Source: Treponema sp.
GTDB lineage: Bacteria > Spirochaetota > Spirochaetia > Treponematales > Treponemataceae
DNA: 64,000 bases
Direction: 5' to 3'
Assembly: GCA_016294105.1 (NCBI GenBank)
Contig: JAEDCN010000001.1
Span: 124,001 to 188,000 of the forward strand
Part shown: positions 9,353 to 18,210 of the stretch, one piece after another
Position numbering within the stretch: the first letter of the stretch is position 1
Layout: each line of letters begins with the position of its first letter
Program-made: the position numbers and the translations under genes
Notes under the pieces: model-generated
Database searches by the model: none
What the model was told of the DNA's origin: nothing
What the model saw: only the letters and a program-made list of their open reading frames with translations

Positions 9353-9977
9353 TGGATTCCTCCTGACGCAGCTGTGCACTCCGCTCAAGGATGCCACAAT
9401 ATTTTCGTATAAAAGAAAGGGCTGCGAGCAAAAGACCAGACAGCACTAATGCCCCTGGAATGGAAGCCCAAAAGGTAAAGGGGCTAAAATAAGACAGGGT
9501 TGGCAACTCAAGCTTAAAGATACCAGAGGGGATGGGAAAGGAAATGGTTCCGTAGCCCACAATATCTCTCAGCAAGAAGAATACAAAGGCATAGATTGAG
9601 AAAAATCCTGACTCCCGCATATTTCCCGACAAAGCCATCTTCAGCTGCATTCCCCTGTTGTCAAAAAAACGTCCCAACATCAATACCGCTATGGCAGGCA
9701 TATAGATAATGAAACCCATGGTCAGAGCTATCATGGGAGAATACAAAATCAAAAGCTGACGAGCAAAAATTGTGATTCCCACCAACATCAGCAAAATACA
9801 GATGGGCTTTAGTGTGTAGAATTTGAAAAAATCCATAAACTTGCTGAACAAGGTGGTCAGTACCATCAGCAAATTCAATACCATGATTACAGGTATGCCG
9901 TAATACAGTCTTCCTGGCACTGGAACCAGCATAACCAAGGACACTGCAATGTACATAAAGACAATATTTCTATTCAT
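9342..9977 (-). CDS. rnfE: RnfE-like integral membrane subunit lacking the conserved cysteines
   Basis: 211 residues, six hydrophobic helices. The block Y-M-P-A-I-A-V-L-M-L-G-R aligns with the family Y-I-P-L-I-V-V-N-C-I-I-L-G-R, but the Asn-Cys is missing; the first-helix cysteine (L-G-L-C-P) is also absent. The later L-R-D-I-V-G-Y-G-T-I block matches I-R-E-I-L-G-N-G-T and supports the family. In known Rnf/Nqr complexes those cysteines hold the membrane [2Fe-2S] cluster shared with RnfA. A short gap (2 bases) separates it from the RnfG-like gene upstream. Confidence 0.75.
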   Translation of the reverse strand: MNRNIVFMYIAVSLVMLVPVPGRLYYGIPVIMVLNLLMVLTTLFSKFMDFFKFYTLKPICILLMLVGITIFARQLLILYSPMIALTMGFIIYMPAIAVLMLGRFFDNRGMQLKMALSGNMRESGFFSIYAFVFFLLRDIVGYGTISFPIPSGIFKLELPTLSYFSPFTFWASIPGALVLSGLLLAALSFIRKYCGILERSAQLRQEESNAN

Positions 9978-9979
9978 AC

Positions 9980-10453
9980 TTAATTACTCTCCATACCAAG
10001 AAGCATTGGAATACGTTTTTTCCAACGAGACACCTGCACAGAATTACGCAGGCTTTCTGTAATGGCAGCTTCCTTTCCAATGTGGGAATCGAACACCGCA
10101 AAACCAATGAATTCCGCACCAGCTGTAGCTGAATAACGGTACACAGCAGGAAGTGGTCCATACAAGGTGGCAACCCGAACAATAACGCCGTAGACAGGCC
10201 CTGTTTTTTGACTAGAAACGGGCACAAGCTCGTAGGCTGCAGCAAATGTTGCGTAAGGGCCCTGTAGCACCAGCTTATTTCCGGCAATATATTCTCCTGG
10301 GTACAGTCGCTCAATGGTCTGAGCAACACGCCGTTGTAGCCCCTTGTCCCAAGCATCACGGGAAGCAAAGGTCATAAGCACGAGAATACCAAAAAGCACC
10401 AGCACAACTGCCAGAAAAAGTGCAAGGTGAAGGGCAAGTTTTTTAGGTTCCAT
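9980..10453 (-). CDS. rnfG: Short RnfG-like protein without the flavinylation motif
   Basis: 157 residues. A short cytoplasmic start, one membrane helix (about residues 8-28) and a periplasmic domain with the V-Y-G-V-I-V-R-V-A-T and A-E-F-I-G-F-A-V-F-D-S-H-I-G-K-E segments found in FMN-binding RnfG/NqrC domains. Family members are usually about 200 residues and end with an S/T-G-A-T motif whose threonine carries covalent FMN. This protein ends at the point where that motif should occur and has none. The ATG overlaps the RnfD-like stop (TAATG) and follows GGAG. Confidence 0.75.
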   Translation of the reverse strand: MEPKKLALHLALFLAVVLVLFGILVLMTFASRDAWDKGLQRRVAQTIERLYPGEYIAGNKLVLQGPYATFAAAYELVPVSSQKTGPVYGVIVRVATLYGPLPAVYRYSATAGAEFIGFAVFDSHIGKEAAITESLRNSVQVSRWKKRIPMLLGMESN

Positions 10454-11511
10454 TAGTTATGCTCCTGTGTTTGAGGATGGGGATTCATGAGGTTGGAAAG
10501 CTTTTTCTCTCCCTGCCAATGCTCTATCATCTGAATCAAAAGGGAGAAGATGTTTCCACAAAAGATTGAGAACATGGCACCAACAGATGAAAGACCGTAT
10601 CCAGAAATGAAAAATGCAGCGATTCCTGTCAGTATTCCATAGAAAATCTTTCCGGCAATGGTTATTGGAACAGTTCCGAACCAAGACAGTACAAAGAAGG
10701 CACTAAACAAGGTACCTCCTGTAAACAGAGCCAACAGCACATCACCATTGCCGAAAGAACCACCAGCAAAAATGGGACAAAGCAACCATACAAGGAAGCC
10801 ATAAGTCAGGATAAAGCTAACGGGAGCCTCCATTCGCAAGGAACGCACGGAATACAGAGCCAACGACCCCAGCAAGGTAAAGAAATTAAAGCGGAATGCA
10901 GGAATTGAAGCACCTGTATCCCACAACAAAGAAATATATCCCTCTGGAATATTAGTTCCCAAGGGAGAAAAAACCTTGTTGTTCAAAAAGCCTGTAATAA
11001 CCGTATCCAAAGAACAGATAGGAAACACCCCATCGTTAATCAACATCAAGGAAACATTTTGGGACTGCAGATACAAGGGTGAAATGATAAAGGTTGGAAA
11101 CCAGATGGCACCTACAAAATAAGCCATAACAATAGAAATGGCCACAGGATTCACCCAAGAACCAGCAATACCACCAAAGGGATACTTTGCAATGAACAAT
11201 ATTACAAAGATGATGAAGAACACTGCCACCACGGGATACACGGAAGGCAGGAACATTCCGATGAGAATCCCCTGTAACAAGGTAACGGGAATAGTGACTG
11301 CCCGCTTTCTAATGAGAAGTGCATCGATAACTTCTGCAGCAAAGGATGCCAAAACAGCAGAAAGGATAATGAACAAGGACTGAAAGCTTGAAGTCACAGC
11401 CAGCATCACAAGATGGGGAACCAGCACACAAAGCATTCCTATGGTCATGGTGGAAATGGATGGTGCGGCATAATGGAAGGGACGCAGGGTCAAGACATTA
11501 TTTTTTCTCAT
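10453..11511 (-). CDS. rnfD: RnfD-like integral membrane subunit without the covalent-FMN threonine
   Basis: 352 residues, about nine to ten hydrophobic helices; the early L-R-P-F-H-Y-A-A-P-S and F-G-G-I-A-G-S-W-V-N-P-V-A blocks are typical of RnfD/NqrB (G-G-x-G-x-N-x-F-N-P). RnfD normally has D-x-x-S/T-G-A-T, the site of covalent FMN. The equivalent loop near residues 168-178 reads L-D-T-V-I-T-G-F-L-N, with no acceptor threonine. A T-G-A-S further on aligns better with the downstream G-S-I-G-E-T-S block. Starts inside the RnfC-like 3' end by a short overlap with GGAG upstream. Confidence 0.82.
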   Translation of the reverse strand: MRKNNVLTLRPFHYAAPSISTMTIGMLCVLVPHLVMLAVTSSFQSLFIILSAVLASFAAEVIDALLIRKRAVTIPVTLLQGILIGMFLPSVYPVVAVFFIIFVILFIAKYPFGGIAGSWVNPVAISIVMAYFVGAIWFPTFIISPLYLQSQNVSLMLINDGVFPICSLDTVITGFLNNKVFSPLGTNIPEGYISLLWDTGASIPAFRFNFFTLLGSLALYSVRSLRMEAPVSFILTYGFLVWLLCPIFAGGSFGNGDVLLALFTGGTLFSAFFVLSWFGTVPITIAGKIFYGILTGIAAFFISGYGLSSVGAMFSIFCGNIFSLLIQMIEHWQGEKKLSNLMNPHPQTQEHN

Positions 11512-12787
11512 TGATTGCTCCTCTTAAAAGCTTGATACTCTGGCACAATGGCAACCGGGCGGGACAAGTAGCATTGCAAAGAACACAGTCAGAACAATTT
11601 CGCAAGGTATTAAGCTGATTCTGAGAGATTTCTCGATTGAAGGTGTAATGTCCATACAGAATATCAGGAGACATACCCATGGGACAGACGTGACGACACA
11701 TACCACAACGGATACACTCCAAGCTGGCAGGACTCATGACATCCTTTGGAGGAATGATGATGACAGACTTCACCTCCTTGGTGATGGGAGTATCAAGATC
11801 TGTTACATTGTGGCCCATCAAAATGCCATTTACCACAATTTTTCCGCCATCCTTTTCAAAACCACCAAATTCCCCAATCAAGGAACGGATGCTGGTGCCA
11901 AGACGCACCTTCAGGATACCTTCTCCATAAACGGCATGACCTGCAATCTGAATAAACTTATCGATTACAGGTTGGTTATACACCACTGCTTCGTACACAT
12001 CGTAGATTGTGGTGCTGTCTACATACAAATCCTTGAAGGAGACACGACCTTCTCGCCGCCGTCTTCTTAGGTGTGCAATAATATCTCTTTTTCCACCAAC
12101 AGGATAATATGATGTGTCTGTTTCCACTTTGAAGTATTCTATCTCACCCTGTGGCAACACGAGCTCCTTTTTTGGAGCAAAATTTTGTGGCACCAACACC
12201 ACCACCCGATTTGTCTCCAAGGCAGCGGCAAGGATTTCTATTCCTGTCATAATCTCCTGGGGAAATTGCTCTGCCAGAAACTGGTCCACATAACAGCTGG
12301 GATCAAGGTCGAATAAACGAACCACGAGGCTTGGCTTACTCTTTTCCATGAGCCTGTCCATCTGATGTACCAGAGAAACTGCCCTACCAAAGGTATTTAC
12401 CACGCCCTTGTCTGCAATAATTCTTCGTAAGGTACTGGGAGGAAAGCTTTTCCAATCCACCGCCTTACGAGGCTTTCCATACAGGGAAAATTCTCCCTGC
12501 AATCGTACTTTTACAGCGTGAACCCGTCGTCCATCAGGGTCGGTAATGTATTGTATCTGAGAAACAACCCCAGGCACAGAAGAATGAATGACAGACCCAT
12601 GCAATTCCTTGCTGGTAGCTAGAACCTGACCTTCCTCCACCACCTCACCTTCCTGTACCGTGCAAAAAGTAGTTGTATCCTTTTCCTGCAGCAAGGGAAT
12701 AATTGCCTCCTTGGGCAAAAAGGCATTAGTGGACTCCTGATACCGGACCTGTTTGTATGGCAATAAATCAGAAACCTTCATCTTCAT
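11498..12787 (-). CDS. rnfC: RnfC-like peripheral subunit, ferredoxin clusters kept, NADH/FMN motif lost
   Basis: 429 residues from the ATG at 12787, which makes an ATGA overlap with the upstream gene and has GGAG nine bases before it; an in-frame ATG at 12802 is the alternative. Order of parts: N-terminal barrel-sandwich domain (V-Q-E-G-E-V-V-E-E-G-Q near residue 50), a central SLBB/Rossmann region, and two C-terminal [4Fe-4S] motifs, C-I-R-C-G-M-C-R-H-V-C-P and C-S-D-C-V-L-C-N-A-T-C-P. Normal RnfC has a G-L-G-G-A-x-F-P-T flavin/NADH motif; here that region reads V-V-N-T-F-G-R-A-V-S-L-V, so NADH or FMN binding is doubtful. The family call is secure from the C-terminal part and operon position. 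Confidence 0.85.
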   Translation of the reverse strand: MKMKVSDLLPYKQVRYQESTNAFLPKEAIIPLLQEKDTTTFCTVQEGEVVEEGQVLATSKELHGSVIHSSVPGVVSQIQYITDPDGRRVHAVKVRLQGEFSLYGKPRKAVDWKSFPPSTLRRIIADKGVVNTFGRAVSLVHQMDRLMEKSKPSLVVRLFDLDPSCYVDQFLAEQFPQEIMTGIEILAAALETNRVVVLVPQNFAPKKELVLPQGEIEYFKVETDTSYYPVGGKRDIIAHLRRRRREGRVSFKDLYVDSTTIYDVYEAVVYNQPVIDKFIQIAGHAVYGEGILKVRLGTSIRSLIGEFGGFEKDGGKIVVNGILMGHNVTDLDTPITKEVKSVIIIPPKDVMSPASLECIRCGMCRHVCPMGMSPDILYGHYTFNREISQNQLNTLRNCSDCVLCNATCPARLPLCQSIKLLRGAINEKK

Positions 12788-14229
12788 TTTTGGATTCTCC
12801 ATATAAAAATGCCTGCTATGAGGGAGATTACAATGGTTGTTAAAAGGGACAAAAAGATAAACACTTGTCCTTGGGATCCACCAGCCAAGAAATCTCCCAT
12901 CCTCCGATATACCACGGAGGTAAAGCAGTTTTGTTTTTTCAGCACAGCCTCTATCTGAAAGGCTCCATCTTGGATTCCCTCCATAACAGAGGAGATAAAA
13001 GCATCGTTAAGGGAATACACTGGGGTATACTCCTCTTGAATGATTCCCTCATGATTCACCCGATAGCTGGGCAACAACAGGGTCTCTCCCGCAGACACCA
13101 GCTCAAAGACCTGGAGCTCGTGGAGAGAACGATAGGAATAAGTCAATGTATCCCATACCCAGTCAACATAATGGACAAGGGAAGGAAGCTCCTCTTCTAA
13201 GTAAACCTGCTGTCCATTATCTTCAAAAGATATAGTATCAAAAGACACAGTATCAGTATACCTTGCAGGTGCAGGAAGAAACAAGCCATTTATTGAAGTA
13301 TCTGAGGGAAAATAACCAAAAAACAGCAATGAAACAGAAAGAATGGTGGCTGCCACTGCAGGAATGAACAAGGTAAAGGAAGCCACAGATGAAACCAGGG
13401 ACACCAGCCGGGCACTGCGAATGGGAACAGGCATAAATCCCTTGGACTTTTTGGGAGCAAAATTAACCAGAATATAACACAGAGCAAGGGAAGCAACGAT
13501 GGTTACCAGAAACAGGAGCCCTTCCTTCCAAGAACCAATAAAAGCAATGGGGATGCTGGCAAAGCCAAACAACAGGATAAGGGCACTCTTTTTAATGGCC
13601 TTGAGTATTTCCTTTCGCTTCCAAAAGGTACTACATAAAAAGAAGCAATAGAGCAACAGTATTGCTCCACTAGCACCGCTGTAGGAAGGAATACATACAG
13701 AAAACAACAAAGGGAAAAATCCAGCGGTAAGCATAAAGCTCTTAGCTTGGGAAAGCACCACCAAAGTCAAAAACACCAGAAAAACCACCAGTGGCACAAT
13801 CCAAGGATAAGTGGTCTTTCCTTCCAAACCAGTATTCAGCCCGCCTGGCAATGACTGCAGAAAATCCACCGCAACTTGAGCCCGATCCATTGCCACAGTG
13901 GGAACATAAAAAAGCTGCATCTGTCGGGAACGATCAAAAAAATAATTTTCTCGCTGTCTCAGATAAGAGTGCTGGGTGCTTACAATAGACTGAACTGGTG
14001 CAAAGGTAGAATATACCGGCTGTTGCTGCTTGGAAAGGCTTACTACCTCCTCAATGCCAACAGACTCCAATGCCTGCAGCACCACCTGTTCTTCAAGCTC
14101 CACTGGCACATACAAAATATTATATCCCTTCCACAGGGAGGATACAGGGAGACGGATGCATACAACCAGAATAATGGCAGATATAAAGGCTAGAAGGCTG
14201 GCGAAAACAATAGACACGGAAGGCTTCAT
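12784..14229 (-). CDS. Large membrane protein heading the Rnf-like genes, unknown function
   Basis: 481 residues. An N-terminal helix, a periplasmic-looking domain of about 100 residues, then a block of seven or so helices (roughly residues 142-315), a second soluble domain (about 320-450) and a final C-terminal helix with a basic tail. I recognise no family. It overlaps the RnfC-like gene by four bases and follows the PAP2-like gene by seven, so it is translated with the Rnf-like proteins and may be an accessory subunit. No metal or flavin motif is visible. Confidence 0.7.
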   Translation of the reverse strand: MKPSVSIVFASLLAFISAIILVVCIRLPVSSLWKGYNILYVPVELEEQVVLQALESVGIEEVVSLSKQQQPVYSTFAPVQSIVSTQHSYLRQRENYFFDRSRQMQLFYVPTVAMDRAQVAVDFLQSLPGGLNTGLEGKTTYPWIVPLVVFLVFLTLVVLSQAKSFMLTAGFFPLLFSVCIPSYSGASGAILLLYCFFLCSTFWKRKEILKAIKKSALILLFGFASIPIAFIGSWKEGLLFLVTIVASLALCYILVNFAPKKSKGFMPVPIRSARLVSLVSSVASFTLFIPAVAATILSVSLLFFGYFPSDTSINGLFLPAPARYTDTVSFDTISFEDNGQQVYLEEELPSLVHYVDWVWDTLTYSYRSLHELQVFELVSAGETLLLPSYRVNHEGIIQEEYTPVYSLNDAFISSVMEGIQDGAFQIEAVLKKQNCFTSVVYRRMGDFLAGGSQGQVFIFLSLLTTIVISLIAGIFIWRIQK

Positions 14230-14235
14230 GGTAGA

Positions 14236-14721
14236 TTATAGCACGGAGAAAGCAATTCCTATGGCCACTCCCCAGAAACAACCTACGAAAACCTCAGCAG
14301 GCTTATGACCTTGAATCTCCTTAATTGGCTTGAACTTGAGGATATCCTTGTCCTCCAAGTTCCGTCCAATCTCGTTCAAAACTCGTGCCTGAATACCACT
14401 AGCACGACGTACACCTACAGCATCACGGATAGTAACAAGAGCAAAACAAAAGGCAAGAATAAAAATATCTGAATTAATGCCAGAGCGGAATCCAATGGTA
14501 GTACTTAAAGTGCATACCAAGGATGAGTGGCTGGAAGGCATTCCACCAGTACGCCACAGCAACAACTCCAACAATTCCTTCACGCTAGATACATTGCCCC
14601 CCAAGAGCTTAATCACTGTCTTAATAAATTGAGCCGAGAACCAACTAAAAATACAGGCGAGAAAGACAGGATTACTAAAAAGAGACTGCAATTGTCTTAA
14701 GGTAGAAGAAATCATATCCAT
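14236..14721 (-). CDS. Divergent PAP2-family membrane protein (YuiD-like)
   Basis: 161 residues, about four helices. The motif G-G-M-P-S-S-H-S-S (about residues 53-61) and D-A-V-G-V-R-R-A-S-G further on are the signature of the divergent PAP2 (DUF212/YuiD) family, related to lipid phosphatases and vanadium haloperoxidases. Cellular substrate unknown. An in-frame second ATG lies two codons inside (14715). Upstream, TAGACA and TAAAAT lie only three bases from the first ATG, so the second ATG may be used on a nearly leaderless message. It is the first gene of the Rnf-like operon. Confidence 0.85.
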   Translation of the reverse strand: MDMISSTLRQLQSLFSNPVFLACIFSWFSAQFIKTVIKLLGGNVSSVKELLELLLWRTGGMPSSHSSLVCTLSTTIGFRSGINSDIFILAFCFALVTIRDAVGVRRASGIQARVLNEIGRNLEDKDILKFKPIKEIQGHKPAEVFVGCFWGVAIGIAFSVL

Positions 14722-14788
14722 TCTATTTTACTGCTAAGATGATTTTTGTCTAGTAGATTCACCATCAATTTTTTTATACAATACAAAA

Positions 14789-15853
14789 ATGGATTTCTTG
14801 GATTTTACTGCTGACGAAAATGATGCAGGCCGACGCATAGATAAAATTGTCAGAAAACTTATGCCAGACCACAGCTTGGGCATGATCTACAAATATTTTC
14901 GAAAGGGACTGGTTAAAAAAAATAAGGGAAAAACAAGCCCAGATGCAAAGGTTGTAGCTGGAGATACAATCAACATTGCAGCCTTCCTGCTGAATCCCGA
15001 TTCAAATTCCCCATCAGTTCATCCTAAACAGCCCAAAGAGCAGCTTATATTTCAACAGCAGCCTTCTTTTGGCCCAGATTTGTTCTTGAACCAGCATATA
15101 AGAATCATCAACAAGCCCTACGACCTGCCTGTTCAAGGAGGCAAGAATATTTCTCTGTCCTTGGATAAAATCATTTGCCAGGAATATCTCCAGATGCAGC
15201 AAGAAAAAGGAATCCCTGCCTCCCTCTCTTTTCGTCCAGGTCCCCTGCACCGTCTAGATCGAAAAACCACTGGAGTCCTAGCCTTTTCCCAAAGCCTTTT
15301 GGGGGCCCAGTGGTTTTCTAAAGCTATGCAAGAACATTCCATCTGCAAGGAATATCTTGCCTTGGTGGAAGGAAACCTACAAAAGAAGCAGGTGTGGCAA
15401 GAAGAAATTGCACGGCAAAGCCACCACAATCCCCAAGGCTTTGTCCAGTCCCACATCAGTAGCCATGGAAAACAAGCCCACACCATAGCCCGTCCCCTGG
15501 CTTGGGGAAGTTATTACGGCAAGCCCATTACTCTAGTGCATTTAGAGATTTCCACCGGAAGAACCCACCAAATTAGACTTCATTGCAGCCATCATGGATT
15601 TCCCCTTTTGGGTGATACCGCCTATGGGGGAACCACCATATTAACCAGCAACGCAAGGCATAAAACTGGAAAGCCAATCAAGACACAAGAAAAAGTCCAG
15701 CAGGAGTTTTTTCTCCATGCTTGGAGAATCAGACTTCCTGCTGACAATCCGCTACAGCTCCCCCCCCTTGTAGAAGCCCCTCTGTCTGAAAATTTTAGAA
15801 ATATGCTTGCTACACACTTGCCAGAAATGGAATTAAAGGGATATATTATATAA
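14789..15853 (+). CDS. RluA/RluC-family rRNA pseudouridine synthase
   Basis: 354 residues. N-terminal S4 RNA-binding domain (about residues 13-65), then the RluA catalytic domain with H-R-L-D-R-K-T-T-G; the catalytic Asp is residue 157. The later G-R-T-H-Q-I-R-L-H-C-S-H-H-G-F-P-L-L-G-D block completes the family signature. Domain order fits RluC/RluD enzymes that modify 23S rRNA; the exact uridine cannot be told. No Shine-Dalgarno sequence precedes the ATG, and TACAAT (14777-14782) lies six bases upstream, which suggests a leaderless message. The next gene follows four bases after the stop. Confidence 0.93.
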   Translation: MDFLDFTADENDAGRRIDKIVRKLMPDHSLGMIYKYFRKGLVKKNKGKTSPDAKVVAGDTINIAAFLLNPDSNSPSVHPKQPKEQLIFQQQPSFGPDLFLNQHIRIINKPYDLPVQGGKNISLSLDKIICQEYLQMQQEKGIPASLSFRPGPLHRLDRKTTGVLAFSQSLLGAQWFSKAMQEHSICKEYLALVEGNLQKKQVWQEEIARQSHHNPQGFVQSHISSHGKQAHTIARPLAWGSYYGKPITLVHLEISTGRTHQIRLHCSHHGFPLLGDTAYGGTTILTSNARHKTGKPIKTQEKVQQEFFLHAWRIRLPADNPLQLPPLVEAPLSENFRNMLATHLPEMELKGYII

Positions 15854-15857
15854 ACTC

Positions 15858-16742
15858 ATGAAATTTTCTGACATTATTCTTGCGTTCAAAGGTATAACAG
15901 TTTTCGCTTTGGTTGGTCCCAGTGGCACAGGAAAAAGCTTCCGTGCAAAGCTGGTGGCAGAAAAATATGGTATTGATTCAATCATTGACGACGGACTTTT
16001 GATTCAAAACGACAAGATTATTGCGGGACAAACAGCTAAGCGGGAAAAAACCTACATGGGTGCAGTACGTGTTGCCCTCTTTGACGACAAGGGACACCGA
16101 GATCAGGTGGCAAAGGCCCTACAAAAGAACCACATCAAGAAAATCCTTCTTTTGGGCACCTCAGAAAAGATGGTTCAAAAGATTGCCATTAGATTGCAGC
16201 TTCCCGCCCCATCAAAAATCATTGATATAACCGATGTAGCTAGCCAAGAGGATATAGAAATTGCCCAGCGTTCACGTTTGGTGGAAGGAAAACACGTAAT
16301 TCCCGTTCCCTCCATTGAAATCAAGCGGGACTATCCAAAAATCTTTTACAATAAGGTGAAGATTTTCTTCAAGGGATTAACCATCACTAACGAAAAGGAC
16401 AAGAAATCTCAAGTTTCAGAAAAATCGGTAGTACGACCAGAATTTTCCAAAAAGGGACGCATAGAGATTTCAGAAGCTGCCATTACCCAGATGGTTATGC
16501 ATTGTGTTGCTGAACACGATCCCCAAATCCGAGTAAAAAAACTCCAGATAAAGACCGATGCCCGTGGTTACCGTCTGGTTGTTACCATCGATATTCCCTT
16601 TGGAACCCAGCTTACTGGTACTATCCACAATCTTCAGTCCTATATCATTACCAATATCGAAAAATACACTGGTATCCTGATTGAAGAAGTAAGCATTATC
16701 ATCGACAAGATTACTCAAACAGACAAAATCAAGAGAAAATAA
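15858..16742 (+). CDS. P-loop NTPase fused to an Asp23-like domain
   Basis: 294 residues. A Walker A motif G-P-S-G-T-G-K-S stands at residues 20-27, with I-I-D-D-G-L near residue 40 and a region up to about 165 resembling small nucleotide kinases or ATPases. From about residue 195 a second domain begins, E-I-S-E-A-A-I-T ... L-V-V-T-I-D-I-P-F-G-T ... G-I-L-I-E-E-V-S-I-I-I, the pattern of Asp23/YloU (DUF322) proteins. Asp23 proteins are usually free-standing and linked to envelope stress. I know of no named function for this fusion; the Asp23 call is by eye. It is co-transcribed with the pseudouridine synthase. Confidence 0.75.
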   Translation: MKFSDIILAFKGITVFALVGPSGTGKSFRAKLVAEKYGIDSIIDDGLLIQNDKIIAGQTAKREKTYMGAVRVALFDDKGHRDQVAKALQKNHIKKILLLGTSEKMVQKIAIRLQLPAPSKIIDITDVASQEDIEIAQRSRLVEGKHVIPVPSIEIKRDYPKIFYNKVKIFFKGLTITNEKDKKSQVSEKSVVRPEFSKKGRIEISEAAITQMVMHCVAEHDPQIRVKKLQIKTDARGYRLVVTIDIPFGTQLTGTIHNLQSYIITNIEKYTGILIEEVSIIIDKITQTDKIKRK

Positions 16743-16756
16743 TTATACTTTTGATT

Positions 16757-18049
16757 TTAGTTTCCAGTGGCAATGGCTGCAGACACTGCACTCTTGCTCC
16801 GCCGTCTACCAGAATGACGTCTTCTACTAACGGCAGCATCAAGCTTGTCACGATTGTGATGATGCTCGTGAGTGTGATCGTGGGACTTTTTATTGTGGTT
16901 GGTAGCATTTTTAACAGCCCCTACAATTCCCTGCTCTTGGTTTTCTCCAACAGCATTTGACTTGCAGGAAGAAAAGGCTCGTTTTGGAATGTGAACAGAA
17001 ACCCCAAGTTGCCGCAATACCGTTCGGATGGCAAACTCCAGCTCTGTTCGTTGGGGATTCATAGGAAGAACAAAATTCCTGCACTGAGCCCAAGTTCTGC
17101 TATACAATTCAGCGGTGGCAGACTTTTGATCCACCTCAGCCTGCCAATCCGTTAGGCTGGCAGTAAAATCACAGATAAGATATGAAAGCCGCAGCCCCAG
17201 CCGTGCAGTAGGATTGCTGGCATGGAAGGCATCTAGCTCCTGCAAATGCTTGAAATAGCTGGCTTTAAACTCGCTGTTAGCATACATCATGGCAGTGGCG
17301 GCAGGCTGAAGATGCATAAACAGATCAACCTCCATAGCAGCCCTGATAATGTCATAAGCATGACCACTATTAATAATCTTCATCAACTCCTCGGTGAGTC
17401 GAGAGGGAGATACGGGAGAAAGAAGATGGGCAGATTTACAAATCTTACGCTTTAGGCTGCGGGGCATGGTACAGCCAGTGGTGGCAGCATATTTTACAGC
17501 CCGAAGCATACGAACAGGATCCTCCTCGAAAATCCTATCTAGTGGAATCACTGGTCGAATAACCCTCTTCTGTATATCCTTCAGTCCTCCAACATAATCA
17601 ATTACCTGTTCCTTCAATGGGTCGTAATACAGGGCATTGAGAGTAAAGTCACGACGGAGAGCATCCTCGTCCATGGTACCAAAGTTATTGCCCACAGAAC
17701 CGTCAGAAATGGAGCGAAAAGTACTCACTTCAAAAATATTTGGGCCAAAGAAAACGTGAACAAGACGGAATCTTCTACCAATAATTCTAGAATTTCGAAA
17801 AATTTTCTTTATTTTGGAAGGAGTTGCGTCAGTAACAATATCAAAATCCTTTGGTTCCTTTTGAACCAGCAAGTCACGTACTGCCCCACCAACGATATAG
17901 GCATCATACCCATGGCTATGAAGTTGCTTAACTATAAAAAGAGCGTCGGGATCAATCTTCTGGGGAGAAATGGAATGTTCATCTTTTGTATAAATAATGG
18001 CCTTTTTGACTGGACGGCCCTTTGCATCAGCAGAATATCGAAACAACAC
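16757..18049 (-). CDS. pcnB: PcnB-type poly(A) polymerase / CCA-adding-family nucleotidyltransferase
   Basis: 430 residues. Class II nucleotidyltransferase head: I-V-G-G-A-V-R-D-L-L near residue 55, D-F-D-I-V-T-D-A-T near residue 70, then R-N-S-R-I-I-G-R-R-F-R-L-V-H-V, the block that marks bacterial poly(A) polymerase rather than CCA enzymes. The R-R-D-F-T-L-N-A-L-Y block follows. It probably adds 3' poly(A) tails that promote RNA decay. The last ~50 residues are unusual: His-rich (H-D-H-T-H-E-H-H-H) then Arg/Ser-rich (R-R-R-H-S-G-R-R-R). The start is the GTG at 18047-18049 without a Shine-Dalgarno, directly behind a strong promoter. Confidence 0.9.
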   Translation of the reverse strand: MLFRYSADAKGRPVKKAIIYTKDEHSISPQKIDPDALFIVKQLHSHGYDAYIVGGAVRDLLVQKEPKDFDIVTDATPSKIKKIFRNSRIIGRRFRLVHVFFGPNIFEVSTFRSISDGSVGNNFGTMDEDALRRDFTLNALYYDPLKEQVIDYVGGLKDIQKRVIRPVIPLDRIFEEDPVRMLRAVKYAATTGCTMPRSLKRKICKSAHLLSPVSPSRLTEELMKIINSGHAYDIIRAAMEVDLFMHLQPAATAMMYANSEFKASYFKHLQELDAFHASNPTARLGLRLSYLICDFTASLTDWQAEVDQKSATAELYSRTWAQCRNFVLPMNPQRTELEFAIRTVLRQLGVSVHIPKRAFSSCKSNAVGENQEQGIVGAVKNATNHNKKSHDHTHEHHHNRDKLDAAVSRRRHSGRRRSKSAVSAAIATGN

Positions 18050-18058
18050 AGTTTGTAT

Positions 18059-18087
18059 ATAATAGATTTTTGCTTATAGCTAGTCAA
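18059..18087 (-). promoter_or_regulatory. Sigma70 promoter of pcnB, next to the start codon
   Basis: On the minus strand TTGACT (18087-18082), a 17-base spacer and TATTAT (18064-18059). Only nine bases separate the -10 box from the GTG start, so the transcript would have almost no leader. Confidence 0.6.
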
Positions 18088-18146
18088 GCGGGGTACAAAA
18101 TAAAAAATATATCAAAAATCACCAATAAACAGGACAGTTTCATTTA

Positions 18147-18188
18147 AAACAAAAATGCCGAAATCCAGGAAATCCCTTCATTCGGCAT
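18147..18188 (-). terminator. Rho-independent terminator after ugpC
   Basis: On the minus strand ATGCCGAA pairs with TTCGGCAT (outer arms 18181-18188 and 18155-18162), followed by TTTTGTTTT. It sits about 20 bases after the ugpC stop. Confidence 0.8.
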
Positions 18189-18210
18189 CTTCTCAAATGA
18201 GCGTTAGAAA

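Noticed and set aside
11200..11240. T-G-A-S in the RnfD-like protein as a possible flavinylation site
   Set aside because: By position it aligns with the G-S-I-G-E-T-S block further along, not with the D-x-x-S/T-G-A-T loop. The span given is only the approximate gene interior.
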